A stretch of 64,000 nucleotides of DNA from Taishania sp037189645 (GTDB taxonomy: Bacteria; Bacteroidota; Bacteroidia; Flavobacteriales_D; Crocinitomicaceae), in the NCBI GenBank assembly GCA_037189645.1, contig JBBCIY010000013.1, positions 124,001-188,000 on the forward strand. Reading direction: 5' to 3'. Shown one piece after another: positions 8,853 through 18,751 of this stretch. The notes under the pieces are model-generated. The model was not told the DNA's origin, made no database searches, and was given only the letters and a program-made list of their open reading frames with translations. The translations under genes and the position numbers were made by a program. Numbering within the stretch: the stretch's first letter is position 1; each line of letters opens with the position of its first letter.

Positions 8853-8870
8853 TATCGCAATATTACGATA
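8853..8870. repeat. Palindrome TATCGCAATATTACGATA, copy 3 (one mismatched pair)
   Basis: An 18-base inverted repeat with one non-matching pair, between the convergent stops of prfC and the M14 gene. No promoter is expected here, which argues against a pure operator role. Confidence 0.75.
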
Positions 8871-8889
8871 AGGCGATTTGCATAAGAAA

Positions 8890-9870
8890 TCAAATCATGA
8901 CTTCCCTTCCGATATGGAAGATCGCATCTCCTTTATACACTGTCGGTGCTTCATTCACACACAACACAAACCCGTCTCTCGCCGCTTTGACCTTCCTTTC
9001 TATTTTCCCAAAAGGGTCCATAATGATCCCTAATATCTCTCCTTTTTTCACGGCGCTTCCATTTCTGACCTGCGCAAGAAACAGCCCTGAATTTGGAGCT
9101 CTCAGCCATTTAGACTGTCCTAAAAAAACAGGTTCTCTGCCCAGGGAGATATCCACCTTAAATGACCTCATCCCAAAATGATTCAAAATTAATTTTGCTC
9201 CATTTATCCCTTCCTCCACAATCGTTTCTTCAATGGAATTGGTCTTTCCTCCTTCAAATAATAAATACTGTTTTCCCAGCCGTTGAATCGCCTCCCGGAT
9301 AGTTTTTGGTATAAGCGTTGAATCCAGAATAACAGGAGGGTTAAATACCTTTGCCAGCTGCATGCTACGTTCATCGTCAAAATCACACCGGATTTGCGCA
9401 TAATTATTCCGTTGCGCTGCCCCCGTATGAAAATCAATGATCACATCGGAGATCGGAGCGATTTCTTTCATGAACTGATACGCGAACTGTGACGCCAACG
9501 AACCGGTTGAACTTCCAGGAAAACTCCTGTTCAGGTCACGCCCGTCGGGAAGCTCTCGTTTCAGGTTAAGGAAACCGAAGATATTAAAGATAGGAATACA
9601 GATCACTGTTCCCTTTGTTGGCTGATTCAGTTTCTTACGGATGATTCTCCGGATGATTTCTATCCCGTTGATTTCATCTCCGTGCATTCCCGCCATCAGA
9701 ACAATGGTAGGTCCGTCCTCTTTTGCACGGTCAATGTGTATCGGGATCTGAACAGGAGTACTCGTATGAAGCTTTGCTACGCTTAAATTAAGCTCGTAAT
9801 GTTTTCCCGGCAGGATCTCCTGTCCAAGTATGATGATCTTTTTATTATTTAACCTATTTCGTGACGACAT
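8890..9870 (-). CDS. M14/succinylglutamate desuccinylase-aspartoacylase family zinc hydrolase
   Basis: 326 residues from the ATG at 9870; an upstream TTG at 9879 is possible but less likely. The zinc site of this family is visible: GMHGDEINGIEI (His and Glu ligands near 65-75), RDLNRSFPG and DFHTG near 150 (third ligand), with a catalytic Glu in LFEGG near 220. The C-terminal 80 residues form a barrel-sandwich-like tail. Family members remove acyl or amino-acid groups from amino acids or peptides. It overlaps the rimK stop by 17 bases, so it is translated with RimK. A role in trimming or recycling RimK glutamate tails is attractive but inferred. Confidence 0.85.
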   Translation of the reverse strand: MSSRNRLNNKKIIILGQEILPGKHYELNLSVAKLHTSTPVQIPIHIDRAKEDGPTIVLMAGMHGDEINGIEIIRRIIRKKLNQPTKGTVICIPIFNIFGFLNLKRELPDGRDLNRSFPGSSTGSLASQFAYQFMKEIAPISDVIIDFHTGAAQRNNYAQIRCDFDDERSMQLAKVFNPPVILDSTLIPKTIREAIQRLGKQYLLFEGGKTNSIEETIVEEGINGAKLILNHFGMRSFKVDISLGREPVFLGQSKWLRAPNSGLFLAQVRNGSAVKKGEILGIIMDPFGKIERKVKAARDGFVLCVNEAPTVYKGDAIFHIGREVMI

Positions 9871-10735
9871 TTCGTTCAATATACTCTATGATTTTTCCTG
9901 CGATATCTTCACCTGTTGTCTTTTCTATCCCTTGCAGCCCCGGTGAGGAATTTACCTCCAGGACAAGAGGGCCTCTGTCCGACTGAAGCATGTCCACTCC
10001 GGCCACTGCCAGACCCACACATTTGGAAGCCAAAATAGCAGTCGCCTGTTCTTCGGGAGTCAGTTCCACAACAACAGAGCTTCCTCCGCGGTGCAGATTA
10101 GAGCGGAACTCTCCTTCTTTCCCCTGGCGTTTCATTGCTCCCACTACCTGTCCGTCAACAACAAAGGCGCGGATATCAGCTCCCTTCGCTTCATGGATAA
10201 ACTCCTGGACGATAACCCGTGCTTTCAAGCCGTTGAAGGCCTCTAATACTGACTGAGCCGCATTTTGATTTTCTGCCAGGACAACTCCCAGCCCCTGGGT
10301 TCCTTCCAATAACTTCAGGACAACCGGCGCGCCTCCCGCAGAAGAAACCACATGCTTAACATCTTTCGAATAATTGGTAAACACCGTTTTCGGCAAACCG
10401 ATTCCCTCTTTTGATAACACCTGCAGGCAACGGAGCTTATCCCTTGAGTGGATAATACCTCTTGAACCAGCCACCGTAAAAACGTTCATCATTTCAAACT
10501 GGCGTACTACAGCCGTACCATAAAATGTCACAGAAGCTCCGATCCGGGGGATAACGGCATCGAATCCTTCAAGGTAGCTGCCATCATAATACAATTTCGG
10601 GCCACCCTGTTCAATTTCAATATTACATTTTAAATGGTCAATTACTCTGACCTCATGGCCACGTTCCTCAGCAGCTTCTACCAACCGTCTGGTAGAATAT
10701 AAATCAGCATTCCGGGATAATACTCCTATTTTCAT
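9854..10735 (-). CDS. rimK: RimK-type ATP-grasp ligase (ribosomal protein S6 glutamylation family)
   Basis: 293 residues, close to E. coli RimK (300). The N-terminal domain starts MKIGVLSRNADLYSTRRL and holds IPRIGASVTFYG. The ATP-grasp core has PVVLKLLEGTQGLGVVLAE (Lys and glycine-rich loop near 145-160), VQEFIHEAKGADIRAFVV, the RSNLHRGG segment and the metal-binding LEVNSSPGLQGIEK near 265. RimK adds glutamates to the C terminus of ribosomal protein S6. The M14 gene follows with overlap. The acceptor cannot be confirmed because rpsF is not in the window. Confidence 0.93.
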   Translation of the reverse strand: MKIGVLSRNADLYSTRRLVEAAEERGHEVRVIDHLKCNIEIEQGGPKLYYDGSYLEGFDAVIPRIGASVTFYGTAVVRQFEMMNVFTVAGSRGIIHSRDKLRCLQVLSKEGIGLPKTVFTNYSKDVKHVVSSAGGAPVVLKLLEGTQGLGVVLAENQNAAQSVLEAFNGLKARVIVQEFIHEAKGADIRAFVVDGQVVGAMKRQGKEGEFRSNLHRGGSSVVVELTPEEQATAILASKCVGLAVAGVDMLQSDRGPLVLEVNSSPGLQGIEKTTGEDIAGKIIEYIERNVVTK

Positions 10736-10820
10736 TGTATGGATTAAAAATGCTAAAGTAAACGATTTTCTTATTTCTGCAACAATAATGAATAAAGTTT
10801 ACCGGTAAACACGGCTTTTT

Positions 10821-13800
10821 TTAATCCAGTAACTGAACCGGCCGATTCGGGTTGATCTTCTGGTAAAGAAACAGAAGAATATTTGTTACGAAAATGACAG
10901 CACATGTCTTCCAAGAGACATCTGCCGCAGCAGTAAAGTCAATTACTTTTAAAAGTACGAACAAGACATAGATGATCAAAAATACAACCGCAGTGATAAG
11001 CGACTTTCTTACAAAATACATAAGGTTTATTTCTTTTTCATCCGTTGTATACCGCTTATTCTTCAAAGCCGCAAATTCTGTGAATGCATAGAAAACGGCT
11101 GTGGCAACAATCACACCGAACGGGAATTCACCCAATCCGTCTCCCTGCGCGTAAGAATGCAGGCCCACCAGGTAAAAATTCACACCGAAGAAGGTAAATA
11201 GAATCGCAGAGTATGACCAGAAGCTTGCTGCATTGAATAAAAACTTACCCTTTAAGGCAGGAATAAACCGGAAATGCAATACAACCGCATAGACCAGAAT
11301 GGAAACCAATGCCCATGTTTCTTTCGGGTCCCATCCCCAGTATCTTCCCCAGGATTCATTGGCCCATACTCCTCCAAGGAAGGTCCCGATCGTCAGCATG
11401 AAAATACCGATCGTCATGGACATTTCAGAAACATAGGTCAGCTCGTGAATGTTCCACGTAAGCACCTTCCCGTTGTGCTTATTCCTGGCAATATACAACA
11501 GCATATTGATCAATCCCAGAATTGCTCCCAGACCAAGAAACGCATAGCTTCCGGTGATGATCGCTACGTGTATCATCAGCCAATAGGATTTAAGTACCGG
11601 AACCAATGGCGTGATTTCCGGGTCAAGGATATTCATCTCGGTTACAAACAGCATAAAGAACGCAAGAATACATGTAGCAGCCAGTATCACAGGATTCTTT
11701 TTCGAGAATATGAATCCTGCCAGAACAGTTACCCAGGCGATGAATACAACGGCCTCATATCCATTACTCCACGGAGCATGTCCCGAAATATACCAGCGCA
11801 TCCCTAATCCTACACCATGGTACAGGAATATGACAAATATCACGGCTGTAAAAACAGTTTTAACCACCTTAATTATTTTCCCTTCTTTGCCACCGGAGTT
11901 AGACAATACCCGCACCAGGAAAATAACCAGCAGGATAAAGCCAAGCAATAAATAAGCATATTGAGCATTCTTGAAAATATTCATTTTGTTATACCTCACC
12001 TCCATCTTGATCTTTGAAGCAGAAGGAGCCACATTTCCTGCCACCTTACGCTGGATATTCATCAACCGGTCAAGTTCGGTATCTGCCTTGGAAAAATCTT
12101 TGCTGTGAGTCGCCTTGCTGACCGCCTGAAAATAGGTCATCCCGACAGCGTACAGCTCTTGTTCATTGTCTACAACAGGGGGAGCGAAAGGAGTGTACCA
12201 GGTATCTTTGTGGTCATTTCTCACTGGCATTATGCGCATGTACTGCCACATCTGGATCTCTGAAAACACCTGGAAACGCTCTACCAGTTTGATCAGCTGC
12301 TTATCAAACTCACCTTTTTCCTTGTCCAGCTTTTGGTGAGCGATCTGATACTCTTTAGATAACTTGAACTCATCCTGGTCTTCGTTGATTAAATCGAGAA
12401 ACGACGCATACGATCCATCGAGTCCGAGTGTGTCTCTCAATACTTTTGACACATAAATGATCTTCTTGTCGAACCAGGCTTCCGGTGTCATGTGCATGCT
12501 CAATATGGTCTGAACAGCATTGTACGTGTGATCGCCATCCTGGAATTTATTGTTCCTGTGTAGCTTTCTTAGCAATTGGTCACAAACGGTATGGAAAGGT
12601 GCAATTCTACCTTCATAATCCTGCACCATCAGGTATCCGAGCTTATCCGAATGTGCTTCAGACACATATAATGCTACCGGGCTTTTTTCCGGTTTGGCGG
12701 TTTCATGCGTATGATTGTGCTGATCATGTGAATGGCTGTGATCATGATCGTGTGTATGATTGTGGTTGTGTTGCTCTTCATGATCGTGGCTGCCGTAGTG
12801 GATCGTCCCATCTTCATGCACATGGTAATCCTGGTCCTGTGCATACGAAATGGTACCATAGCTGAACATCAGTAATGCTGTGATCAACCCGGCCTTTGCA
12901 CGCTTGTCGCTGATCTTCTTTAATTTTCCGCTCAGTTCTTTAAACCTCCCGACAGGTGCGAAAAGTGACAGCAACATACCGACGGACATCATCAGGTAAC
13001 CGATATAGGTGATCATCGTTCCCCACCAGTCATAATTAACACTCAGGATTGTCCCTGTCTCATCCGGGAAATAGGAAGACTGAAAAAAACGAAATCCGTT
13101 GTAGTCCATTACGTTATTCATAAATATCTTTCGCGTTTTCTCTACATTGTTTTTATTGTCCATGACCGTAACGACGCTTTCGTACGAAGAAGGAGCATCC
13201 GATCCCGGGTATTTGTGCAGCGTAAATTCATTACAGGCAACAGAGAAAGGAAGACGAATGGGAACCGATCCGTATTGAATACTATACAGCAGTCCGTTAA
13301 AGGTAAAACGCTCTTCGGTTGCAATCACACCATGTCCCCCTGCTACTGAAACAATTTTTACATCTTTTCCGTCTGTAATTTTCAGCGTTATGTAATCTTC
13401 TCCGACATCTTTCCTCCCGGACGGCACACGCATGACACGGGCATGATTTACAATTTCCTTGAACACAAAGGATTCTTCGTTTACGTAGTAAAGTGTTGTA
13501 ACATTGAAAGGAACAAGCGTATCGACTGGTACATTTACATACATGGAATCCGGAACATCCATACCGGTCATACGGATTTTCTGCATTTCAGCCATCGGCA
13601 GATAACGCATCGGAATCCCCGTTTTCATCATCATTTTTCCATTGATCCGGTACAATTCGACCCCTCCCGGCATCAGATCCTTTTTCTCAAAAGAAAGCGG
13701 AACGCTGCCGATCATCATAAAATCTCCCTCCGCCAGGTAATTCGGAGTATTTCCGCCCGTTACGATCGTTAAAACATAGTCAGAGATCGTATCGTTAACA

Positions 13801-14342
13801 ATCAGGCTGTCCACATGTTTTGACTGAAAACCGATCAGTTCAACATTGATCTTTTTACTCTTTTCCGGAAAATTAAAATCCACATTAAAGCGTGTTTTTA
13901 CCACTTCGGACAAAAACATTGTTTCTTCTACGTATTTATTTTCGATGAAGATTTTCAGCCGTGGGTCAGCGGAATAAATATGGTCTACCGGACGCAGGAT
14001 TCCTGTCTGCGGATCCGGTTCCGGTAATTTCATAACGCCCTCGTAACCGAAATGGCGGGTAATTCCTGCTCCTAGAAGAATAATGATAAACGACAGGTGA
14101 AACATCAGCATTGCGATCTTCTCGCGTTTCCACATATTATACCTGAATATATTGACGATCAGACTGATTCCAAGGTATACCAGCAACAATTCAAACCATA
14201 CTGCATTGTAGATCATCAGTTTTGCCGTTTGAATATCGTAAATGGATTCTAAAAAAGTTGCTACTGCTATTGCAAATAAAAAGATAATCAACCCCAACGC
14301 CATCATTCTCATGGAGAAAAACTCCCTAACCAGCTTATTCAT
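10821..14342 (-). CDS. Fused cytochrome c biogenesis protein CcsB-CcsA (ResB-ResC, System II)
   Basis: 1173 residues. The N-terminal half (about 1-480) is ResB/CcsB-like: membrane helices near 13-33, 45-65 and 78-95, a large periplasmic loop and a helix near 445-465. A second hydrophobic stretch near 480-500 ends ISYAQDQ and leads into a His-rich segment (about 503-547) and a soluble region to 785. The C-terminal half is CcsA: multiple helices with the tryptophan-rich haem-binding stretch NESWGRYWGWDPKETW near 990-1005. System II moves haem across the inner membrane and attaches it to CXXCH apocytochromes. Fusion of the two subunits is known in several phyla; the poly-His insert is the unusual feature. 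Confidence 0.92.
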   Translation of the reverse strand: MNKLVREFFSMRMMALGLIIFLFAIAVATFLESIYDIQTAKLMIYNAVWFELLLVYLGISLIVNIFRYNMWKREKIAMLMFHLSFIIILLGAGITRHFGYEGVMKLPEPDPQTGILRPVDHIYSADPRLKIFIENKYVEETMFLSEVVKTRFNVDFNFPEKSKKINVELIGFQSKHVDSLIVNDTISDYVLTIVTGGNTPNYLAEGDFMMIGSVPLSFEKKDLMPGGVELYRINGKMMMKTGIPMRYLPMAEMQKIRMTGMDVPDSMYVNVPVDTLVPFNVTTLYYVNEESFVFKEIVNHARVMRVPSGRKDVGEDYITLKITDGKDVKIVSVAGGHGVIATEERFTFNGLLYSIQYGSVPIRLPFSVACNEFTLHKYPGSDAPSSYESVVTVMDNKNNVEKTRKIFMNNVMDYNGFRFFQSSYFPDETGTILSVNYDWWGTMITYIGYLMMSVGMLLSLFAPVGRFKELSGKLKKISDKRAKAGLITALLMFSYGTISYAQDQDYHVHEDGTIHYGSHDHEEQHNHNHTHDHDHSHSHDQHNHTHETAKPEKSPVALYVSEAHSDKLGYLMVQDYEGRIAPFHTVCDQLLRKLHRNNKFQDGDHTYNAVQTILSMHMTPEAWFDKKIIYVSKVLRDTLGLDGSYASFLDLINEDQDEFKLSKEYQIAHQKLDKEKGEFDKQLIKLVERFQVFSEIQMWQYMRIMPVRNDHKDTWYTPFAPPVVDNEQELYAVGMTYFQAVSKATHSKDFSKADTELDRLMNIQRKVAGNVAPSASKIKMEVRYNKMNIFKNAQYAYLLLGFILLVIFLVRVLSNSGGKEGKIIKVVKTVFTAVIFVIFLYHGVGLGMRWYISGHAPWSNGYEAVVFIAWVTVLAGFIFSKKNPVILAATCILAFFMLFVTEMNILDPEITPLVPVLKSYWLMIHVAIITGSYAFLGLGAILGLINMLLYIARNKHNGKVLTWNIHELTYVSEMSMTIGIFMLTIGTFLGGVWANESWGRYWGWDPKETWALVSILVYAVVLHFRFIPALKGKFLFNAASFWSYSAILFTFFGVNFYLVGLHSYAQGDGLGEFPFGVIVATAVFYAFTEFAALKNKRYTTDEKEINLMYFVRKSLITAVVFLIIYVLFVLLKVIDFTAAADVSWKTCAVIFVTNILLFLYQKINPNRPVQLLD

Positions 14343-14366
14343 ATGCTTAACTTTTTAGTTTCGTCG

Positions 14367-14374
14367 CAAAAATA
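14367..14374 (-). promoter_or_regulatory. Candidate -7 box of ccsBA
   Basis: The minus strand reads TATTTTTG (TAnnTTTG) 24 bases before the ATG. No clear -33 box. Confidence 0.35.
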
Positions 14375-14530
14375 AGCATTGTAAAAGGATAAACAGCCAT
14401 GTTTTCCAGGAATAAAAACCTAAAATTTACAATTCTCCGGCAAGCCTTTGATTTTTTCAATCAAGGCCTCAGACAAGCAGGTTCAGGAACAGACAGCGAC
14501 GGTTCTTTCAGCTGTCAATCCACAACATGA

Positions 14531-17500
14531 CTACCGGATCAGGTTGACATTTCCGACAGCCACCTTCCGGTCGTCGTTCCTTGTTGTTTTCAATTCTATT
14601 TTCCACGTATACGTTCCCTCCTGGGCAAGTATTCCGGTTAAGAAAGACACTCCATCCCATCCTGTTTCCGGGTCCCTGGATTCGAAGATGCACTCTCCCC
14701 ACCTGTTGTATATTGTCAGCCTGTAATTATAGACGTCATACCCGGAAGCGATCACAGGCTTGAACGTTTGATTGAACTGGTCCCCGTCCGGCGTAAATGT
14801 ATTCGGAACAAAGAACAATTCTTCTTCGTGGATCTTAATCACAACATAAGATGTGTCTCTGCACCCGATCTGGTTGGATGCGACCAGCATTACCTCATAC
14901 GTTCCCGGGGATTCATCATCGTATACATAGACCGGGTTCTCTGCCAGAGAATAACCATACTGGTCTCCGAAATCCCACTGGTAATCCGTCGCGTGCTGCG
15001 AATGATTGCTGAATACCACACGTGTATTTATTGTTGAAACTGTTTCCTGGTTCGCTGTGAAATTTGCGACAGGAGCAGGTTCTGTACATATAAAATTTGA
15101 AGCAGTCAGGCTATTCGGGCATCCTTCTGCCGTATATACGGTCAGGGTAACATCCTGGCAGCCCAAGGTTGTAACGGTGGCCGGAACAGTTCCACATCCC
15201 TGCAGCACCGTACCATCGCCAAATGTCCATTCACAGGTAGAAACATTGCCTGTTGATAAATTCTCAAGTGTTACATCCAGCGGAATACACCCGATAAGGT
15301 TGGTCCCCTGGAAGTCAACAACGGGAAGATCAACGATGTTGATCGTGATATCGGCAGCATGTGTACATTGATGTGCATCGGTAACCGTTGCAGAATAAAC
15401 TGTTGTGGAAGAAGAAGAAACCGTATGAGCCCACTGGTTCGCCGGAAGCCCCTGGTTCCAGCTCAGATTGTACGGCGCTGTTCCACCTGTTGCAGCAGCT
15501 GTAAGAGAAGTCGGTTCATCCGGGCAGACAAGCGTTTGTCCGGCTGTCAATTCCAAAATCAGCGAATCAGGCTCTGTAATGATCACATCCAGCTCATACT
15601 CACAATCATTCGAATCTGTAACGGTCACAACGTAGGATCCGGCAGGTAAATTGACTGCTGTTCCCGTTGTCTGCACAGGAGTCGAATTCCAGCTATAGGA
15701 ATAAGGCTGCGTACCTCCTGCTGCTTCCACTTCAGCGGATCCGTCGTCATCTCCCTTACAGGTTACATTTTCCTGGCTAACGATGGACAGTGTAAGTACT
15801 GCCGGCTCGGTGATCACAACCGTAGCGGTGACTGTACAATGATTACTGTCCGTCACTGTCACCGTATGAGAACCGATATCCAGGCCTGTCGCAATGGCGG
15901 CTGTTTGTACAGGTGAAGTATTCCAGCTGTATGTATAAGGCTGAGTACCCCCGATTGCCTCTACTTCCGCCGTTCCGTCTCCTGCTCCGTTACAACTTAC
16001 ATTTTCCTGGCTAACAATCGATGCCTGCAGTTCTTCCGGTTCAGTAATCGTCACAGATGATACTGGTGCTGTACATCCGATGGAGTCTGTAACAGTGACA
16101 GTATATGTATTGGCGGATAAACCGGTTGCTTCTGCGGTTGTTTGTGCAGGAACAGTATTCCAGGAATAGGTGTAAGATCCGACCCCTCCGGAAGCGCTTA
16201 CCTCCGCTTCTCCGTCACTTCCACCATAGCAGGAAACATCCGTTTGCGAAGTTATGGCGGATTGAGGGTCGCTCACGGTAACCACTACGCTATCAACCAC
16301 TTCACACAATTTATAAAAAGAGAGGTCGTCTACCGCAAAGTCATTTCCCGGCTGTCCACCTGTAGTTTCAGACAGGCAGAGTGTAGCCGAGGTATTGCTC
16401 CCTGAATTCCAGACCACATAAAACTGGTTCCATTCGCAAGAGGACAATGGGGTGTTCTGAGGTGTTCCTATCTGGCTTCCATTTATAAAGAAGCCCAATG
16501 TAGATGTAGCACCGGACGTATTCGCATTCGTTAGCCACAGTGAAAAAGCGTACTCTGTATTTGGTTCTATCGTAACTGTCTGGCACCAGTAGTTCGCTCC
16601 TGCCGGAACCCCGTTGGAACCATTCGCGCCATCAGCGATCAAGGCATTTCCGTTTCCGGTTGTATGATCTCCGCAAGTGCTCGGCCACCAGCCGTTGGTT
16701 ATCCCCGGCGCAACGGTATAATGACCGGGAGGATTAAGGGGATTGGGTGAGCTGTAGATATAATCAGAAGCGAACCCGGTATTTCCTGCCTCGAAATCTC
16801 CGTTTTCGATCAGGTTATTCCCCACCTGCATTTTGGTTCTCACTACATAGGTAGTGGTATTAACCGGTGTAGCAACCGGGTCGGGAATGTTCGTTGCACT
16901 CAGGCTCGGATGCGGGTCCCACTCGTATTCAATACCTCCTTCCGCATTTAACTGGACGTTATTCCCGATACAGACCGAAGTATCATCTGACAGGTTAAAC
17001 GACAACGCAGGAGCTGTAATGATTGTTGTTACAATACTGTCACAAGCAGGAAACGAAGTGGTTGACAGCGTATCGATATAAGTGCCTGTCGTGCTGGTAA
17101 CACTTCCTCCGGGAAGCACATAGGATTCACCAAAGCAAAGGCTGATGTTTTTCGTATAGCGTTTGTAATCATGTATTGTGATATCCCTGGTGATAGTATC
17201 TTCGATACATGCAATGTAACGGATCATAGTGACGGTGTAATTTCCCGGTGCCGAAAACTTATGCAAGGGATCAAAGAGCGTGCTCTCATTAGAGGAAGAA
17301 GCAGGATCTCCGAAATTCCACCTTACCGAATCCAGGCTGGATGCACCTAAAATGCTGAACTGGATGGAATCGCTTACACAGTCATTGGTGTAGGTAATGT
17401 CTGAATCGTTTACAAAGAAAGAGGTTAAGAACGGCGGCAACCCAAGCCTGCAGATGCGTCCGCCCAAGCCTACCTGGGAAGTAACGAAATTACACCCTGT

Positions 17501-18526
17501 TCCCAATACATTCGGATCGTTGATCACCCCAACAGAACTCAGACCTGTTTCCGCAACATAGATCTTTCCGTCACTGGCCAATTGCAATGCTCCCCCTCTG
17601 TATGAGGGGCGGTTCGCTCCCGTCCCTGCAGTGTACCCGATTAAGGTCCGGGTAGCTGGTATGTTGGCAGCAGTCACATCCCACTGAACCAATGCCCAGC
17701 TGTGAATGCTTGAAGCATACAGCACGTTGCTGTTCGGTGAAAAGGCCACCCCATAATTCCCTCCAGTAGCTCCCGAGTAATCCAGGGAACCGAGGTGTAT
17801 CGTGTTTGAAACAACACCGGTAGCAGCATCAAAATCAGTGATTTCAACGCCCGATCCACTGCTCGCGGATGCCAGCTTCGTACCGTCCGGCGAGGCCACC
17901 AGGTAACCCCAGTTCTCCCCATTGGTAATCCCTACGTTTGATATCACCGGCGTAAGGTTGATGCCGTCGCAGTCGATCAGAAATGAATAATACAGTTTGC
18001 TGGTGGAATTTCCCCTCCCAACGATCCAGTAGTACACTCCATTTGAATGCTTTACAGCAGTCACTTTTTCGGAAGAGGGTGCAAACAAAAGCGTATTTTT
18101 ATTCCCCGGAAGGATATCTCCCAACCCTCCGTTCAATGTCATATCTATCTCAGAATAGCGCATCCCGACAGCTCCTGCTTCGGGAACCGTAATCACATAA
18201 TAATTGGTTGTGCTTCCCGGCTTGGGAATAACTACCGCTGACTGTGCAGACGAATTGTTCCCCATTAACCCCGTTCCGTTGGGCATCAGGACATGATTCC
18301 TGGTCCAGACACTGCTGCCATCCGTGTAAAACAATAAATTCCCGGACGCGTCGGAAATCGTGGCACATCCTTCAGAAGTGGACAGCACGCCGTTTGTCAA
18401 TGGTACAGGAGGAGAAAAATTAAAGTCCAGCCCCGCCTGAGCGCCGAAGTACCAGATATTTGCTTCACCCTGACCGAAGGAAAAAGAAAACGAAAAGATG
18501 AAAAGCAGAAGTAGTATTTGTTTCAT
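14531..18526 (-). CDS. Large exported T9SS substrate with SprB repeats and type B sorting domain
   Basis: 1331 residues. A signal peptide (first 19 residues, ending SFSFGQ) precedes a beta-propeller-like region (about 20-370) starting ANIWYFGAQAGLDF, common in Bacteroidota surface proteins. Then come a PKD-like domain near 380-450, a carbohydrate-binding-like segment (about 580-745), three to four SprB-type repeats (about 757-985) with the pattern VSC-GxxDGxAEV-GG-PYxYSWN-TVTDSxxC, two more PKD-like domains and the gliding-associated C-terminal domain with FVPNTFTPDGDQFNQTF and YNRWGECIFES (about 1245-1331). It is predicted to cross the outer membrane through the type IX machinery and stay on the cell surface. 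The adjacent plus-strand gene also encodes a T9SS cargo. Confidence 0.92.
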   Translation of the reverse strand: MKQILLLLFIFSFSFSFGQGEANIWYFGAQAGLDFNFSPPVPLTNGVLSTSEGCATISDASGNLLFYTDGSSVWTRNHVLMPNGTGLMGNNSSAQSAVVIPKPGSTTNYYVITVPEAGAVGMRYSEIDMTLNGGLGDILPGNKNTLLFAPSSEKVTAVKHSNGVYYWIVGRGNSTSKLYYSFLIDCDGINLTPVISNVGITNGENWGYLVASPDGTKLASASSGSGVEITDFDAATGVVSNTIHLGSLDYSGATGGNYGVAFSPNSNVLYASSIHSWALVQWDVTAANIPATRTLIGYTAGTGANRPSYRGGALQLASDGKIYVAETGLSSVGVINDPNVLGTGCNFVTSQVGLGGRICRLGLPPFLTSFFVNDSDITYTNDCVSDSIQFSILGASSLDSVRWNFGDPASSSNESTLFDPLHKFSAPGNYTVTMIRYIACIEDTITRDITIHDYKRYTKNISLCFGESYVLPGGSVTSTTGTYIDTLSTTSFPACDSIVTTIITAPALSFNLSDDTSVCIGNNVQLNAEGGIEYEWDPHPSLSATNIPDPVATPVNTTTYVVRTKMQVGNNLIENGDFEAGNTGFASDYIYSSPNPLNPPGHYTVAPGITNGWWPSTCGDHTTGNGNALIADGANGSNGVPAGANYWCQTVTIEPNTEYAFSLWLTNANTSGATSTLGFFINGSQIGTPQNTPLSSCEWNQFYVVWNSGSNTSATLCLSETTGGQPGNDFAVDDLSFYKLCEVVDSVVVTVSDPQSAITSQTDVSCYGGSDGEAEVSASGGVGSYTYSWNTVPAQTTAEATGLSANTYTVTVTDSIGCTAPVSSVTITEPEELQASIVSQENVSCNGAGDGTAEVEAIGGTQPYTYSWNTSPVQTAAIATGLDIGSHTVTVTDSNHCTVTATVVITEPAVLTLSIVSQENVTCKGDDDGSAEVEAAGGTQPYSYSWNSTPVQTTGTAVNLPAGSYVVTVTDSNDCEYELDVIITEPDSLILELTAGQTLVCPDEPTSLTAAATGGTAPYNLSWNQGLPANQWAHTVSSSSTTVYSATVTDAHQCTHAADITINIVDLPVVDFQGTNLIGCIPLDVTLENLSTGNVSTCEWTFGDGTVLQGCGTVPATVTTLGCQDVTLTVYTAEGCPNSLTASNFICTEPAPVANFTANQETVSTINTRVVFSNHSQHATDYQWDFGDQYGYSLAENPVYVYDDESPGTYEVMLVASNQIGCRDTSYVVIKIHEEELFFVPNTFTPDGDQFNQTFKPVIASGYDVYNYRLTIYNRWGECIFESRDPETGWDGVSFLTGILAQEGTYTWKIELKTTRNDDRKVAVGNVNLIR

Positions 18527-18751
18527 ACGATATTGTTTAGTCCAGTATTTTCAACCGTGGTTTTTTATTTTGTTCAGACAATCACTTATTAAAAATAACG
18601 CAGATTGCTTTAAACAGTTGCCTTTAAAAATCCCATAGTCTGTAGTAACAAGCATCAAAATTAATAAATTAAATCTGACCGATTGGTAAAATTCGATCGT
18701 ATTGAAATAAATTTAATTGATTATCTTTACTTTCATAAATACTATGCATCA

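Noticed and set aside
9868..9879. TTG at 9879 as start of the M14 gene
   Set aside because: An ATG lies three codons later at 9870 and still overlaps rimK, so the rarer start is not needed.
12485..12865. Open frame opposite the CcsBA His-rich region
   Set aside because: It is the complement of His/Asp codons in the minus-strand gene; no start context, and composition follows the real frame.
15560..16260. Repeat tract as a CRISPR array
   Set aside because: The period is about 240 bases, inside a long open frame encoding SprB repeats, with no short identical repeats and spacers.
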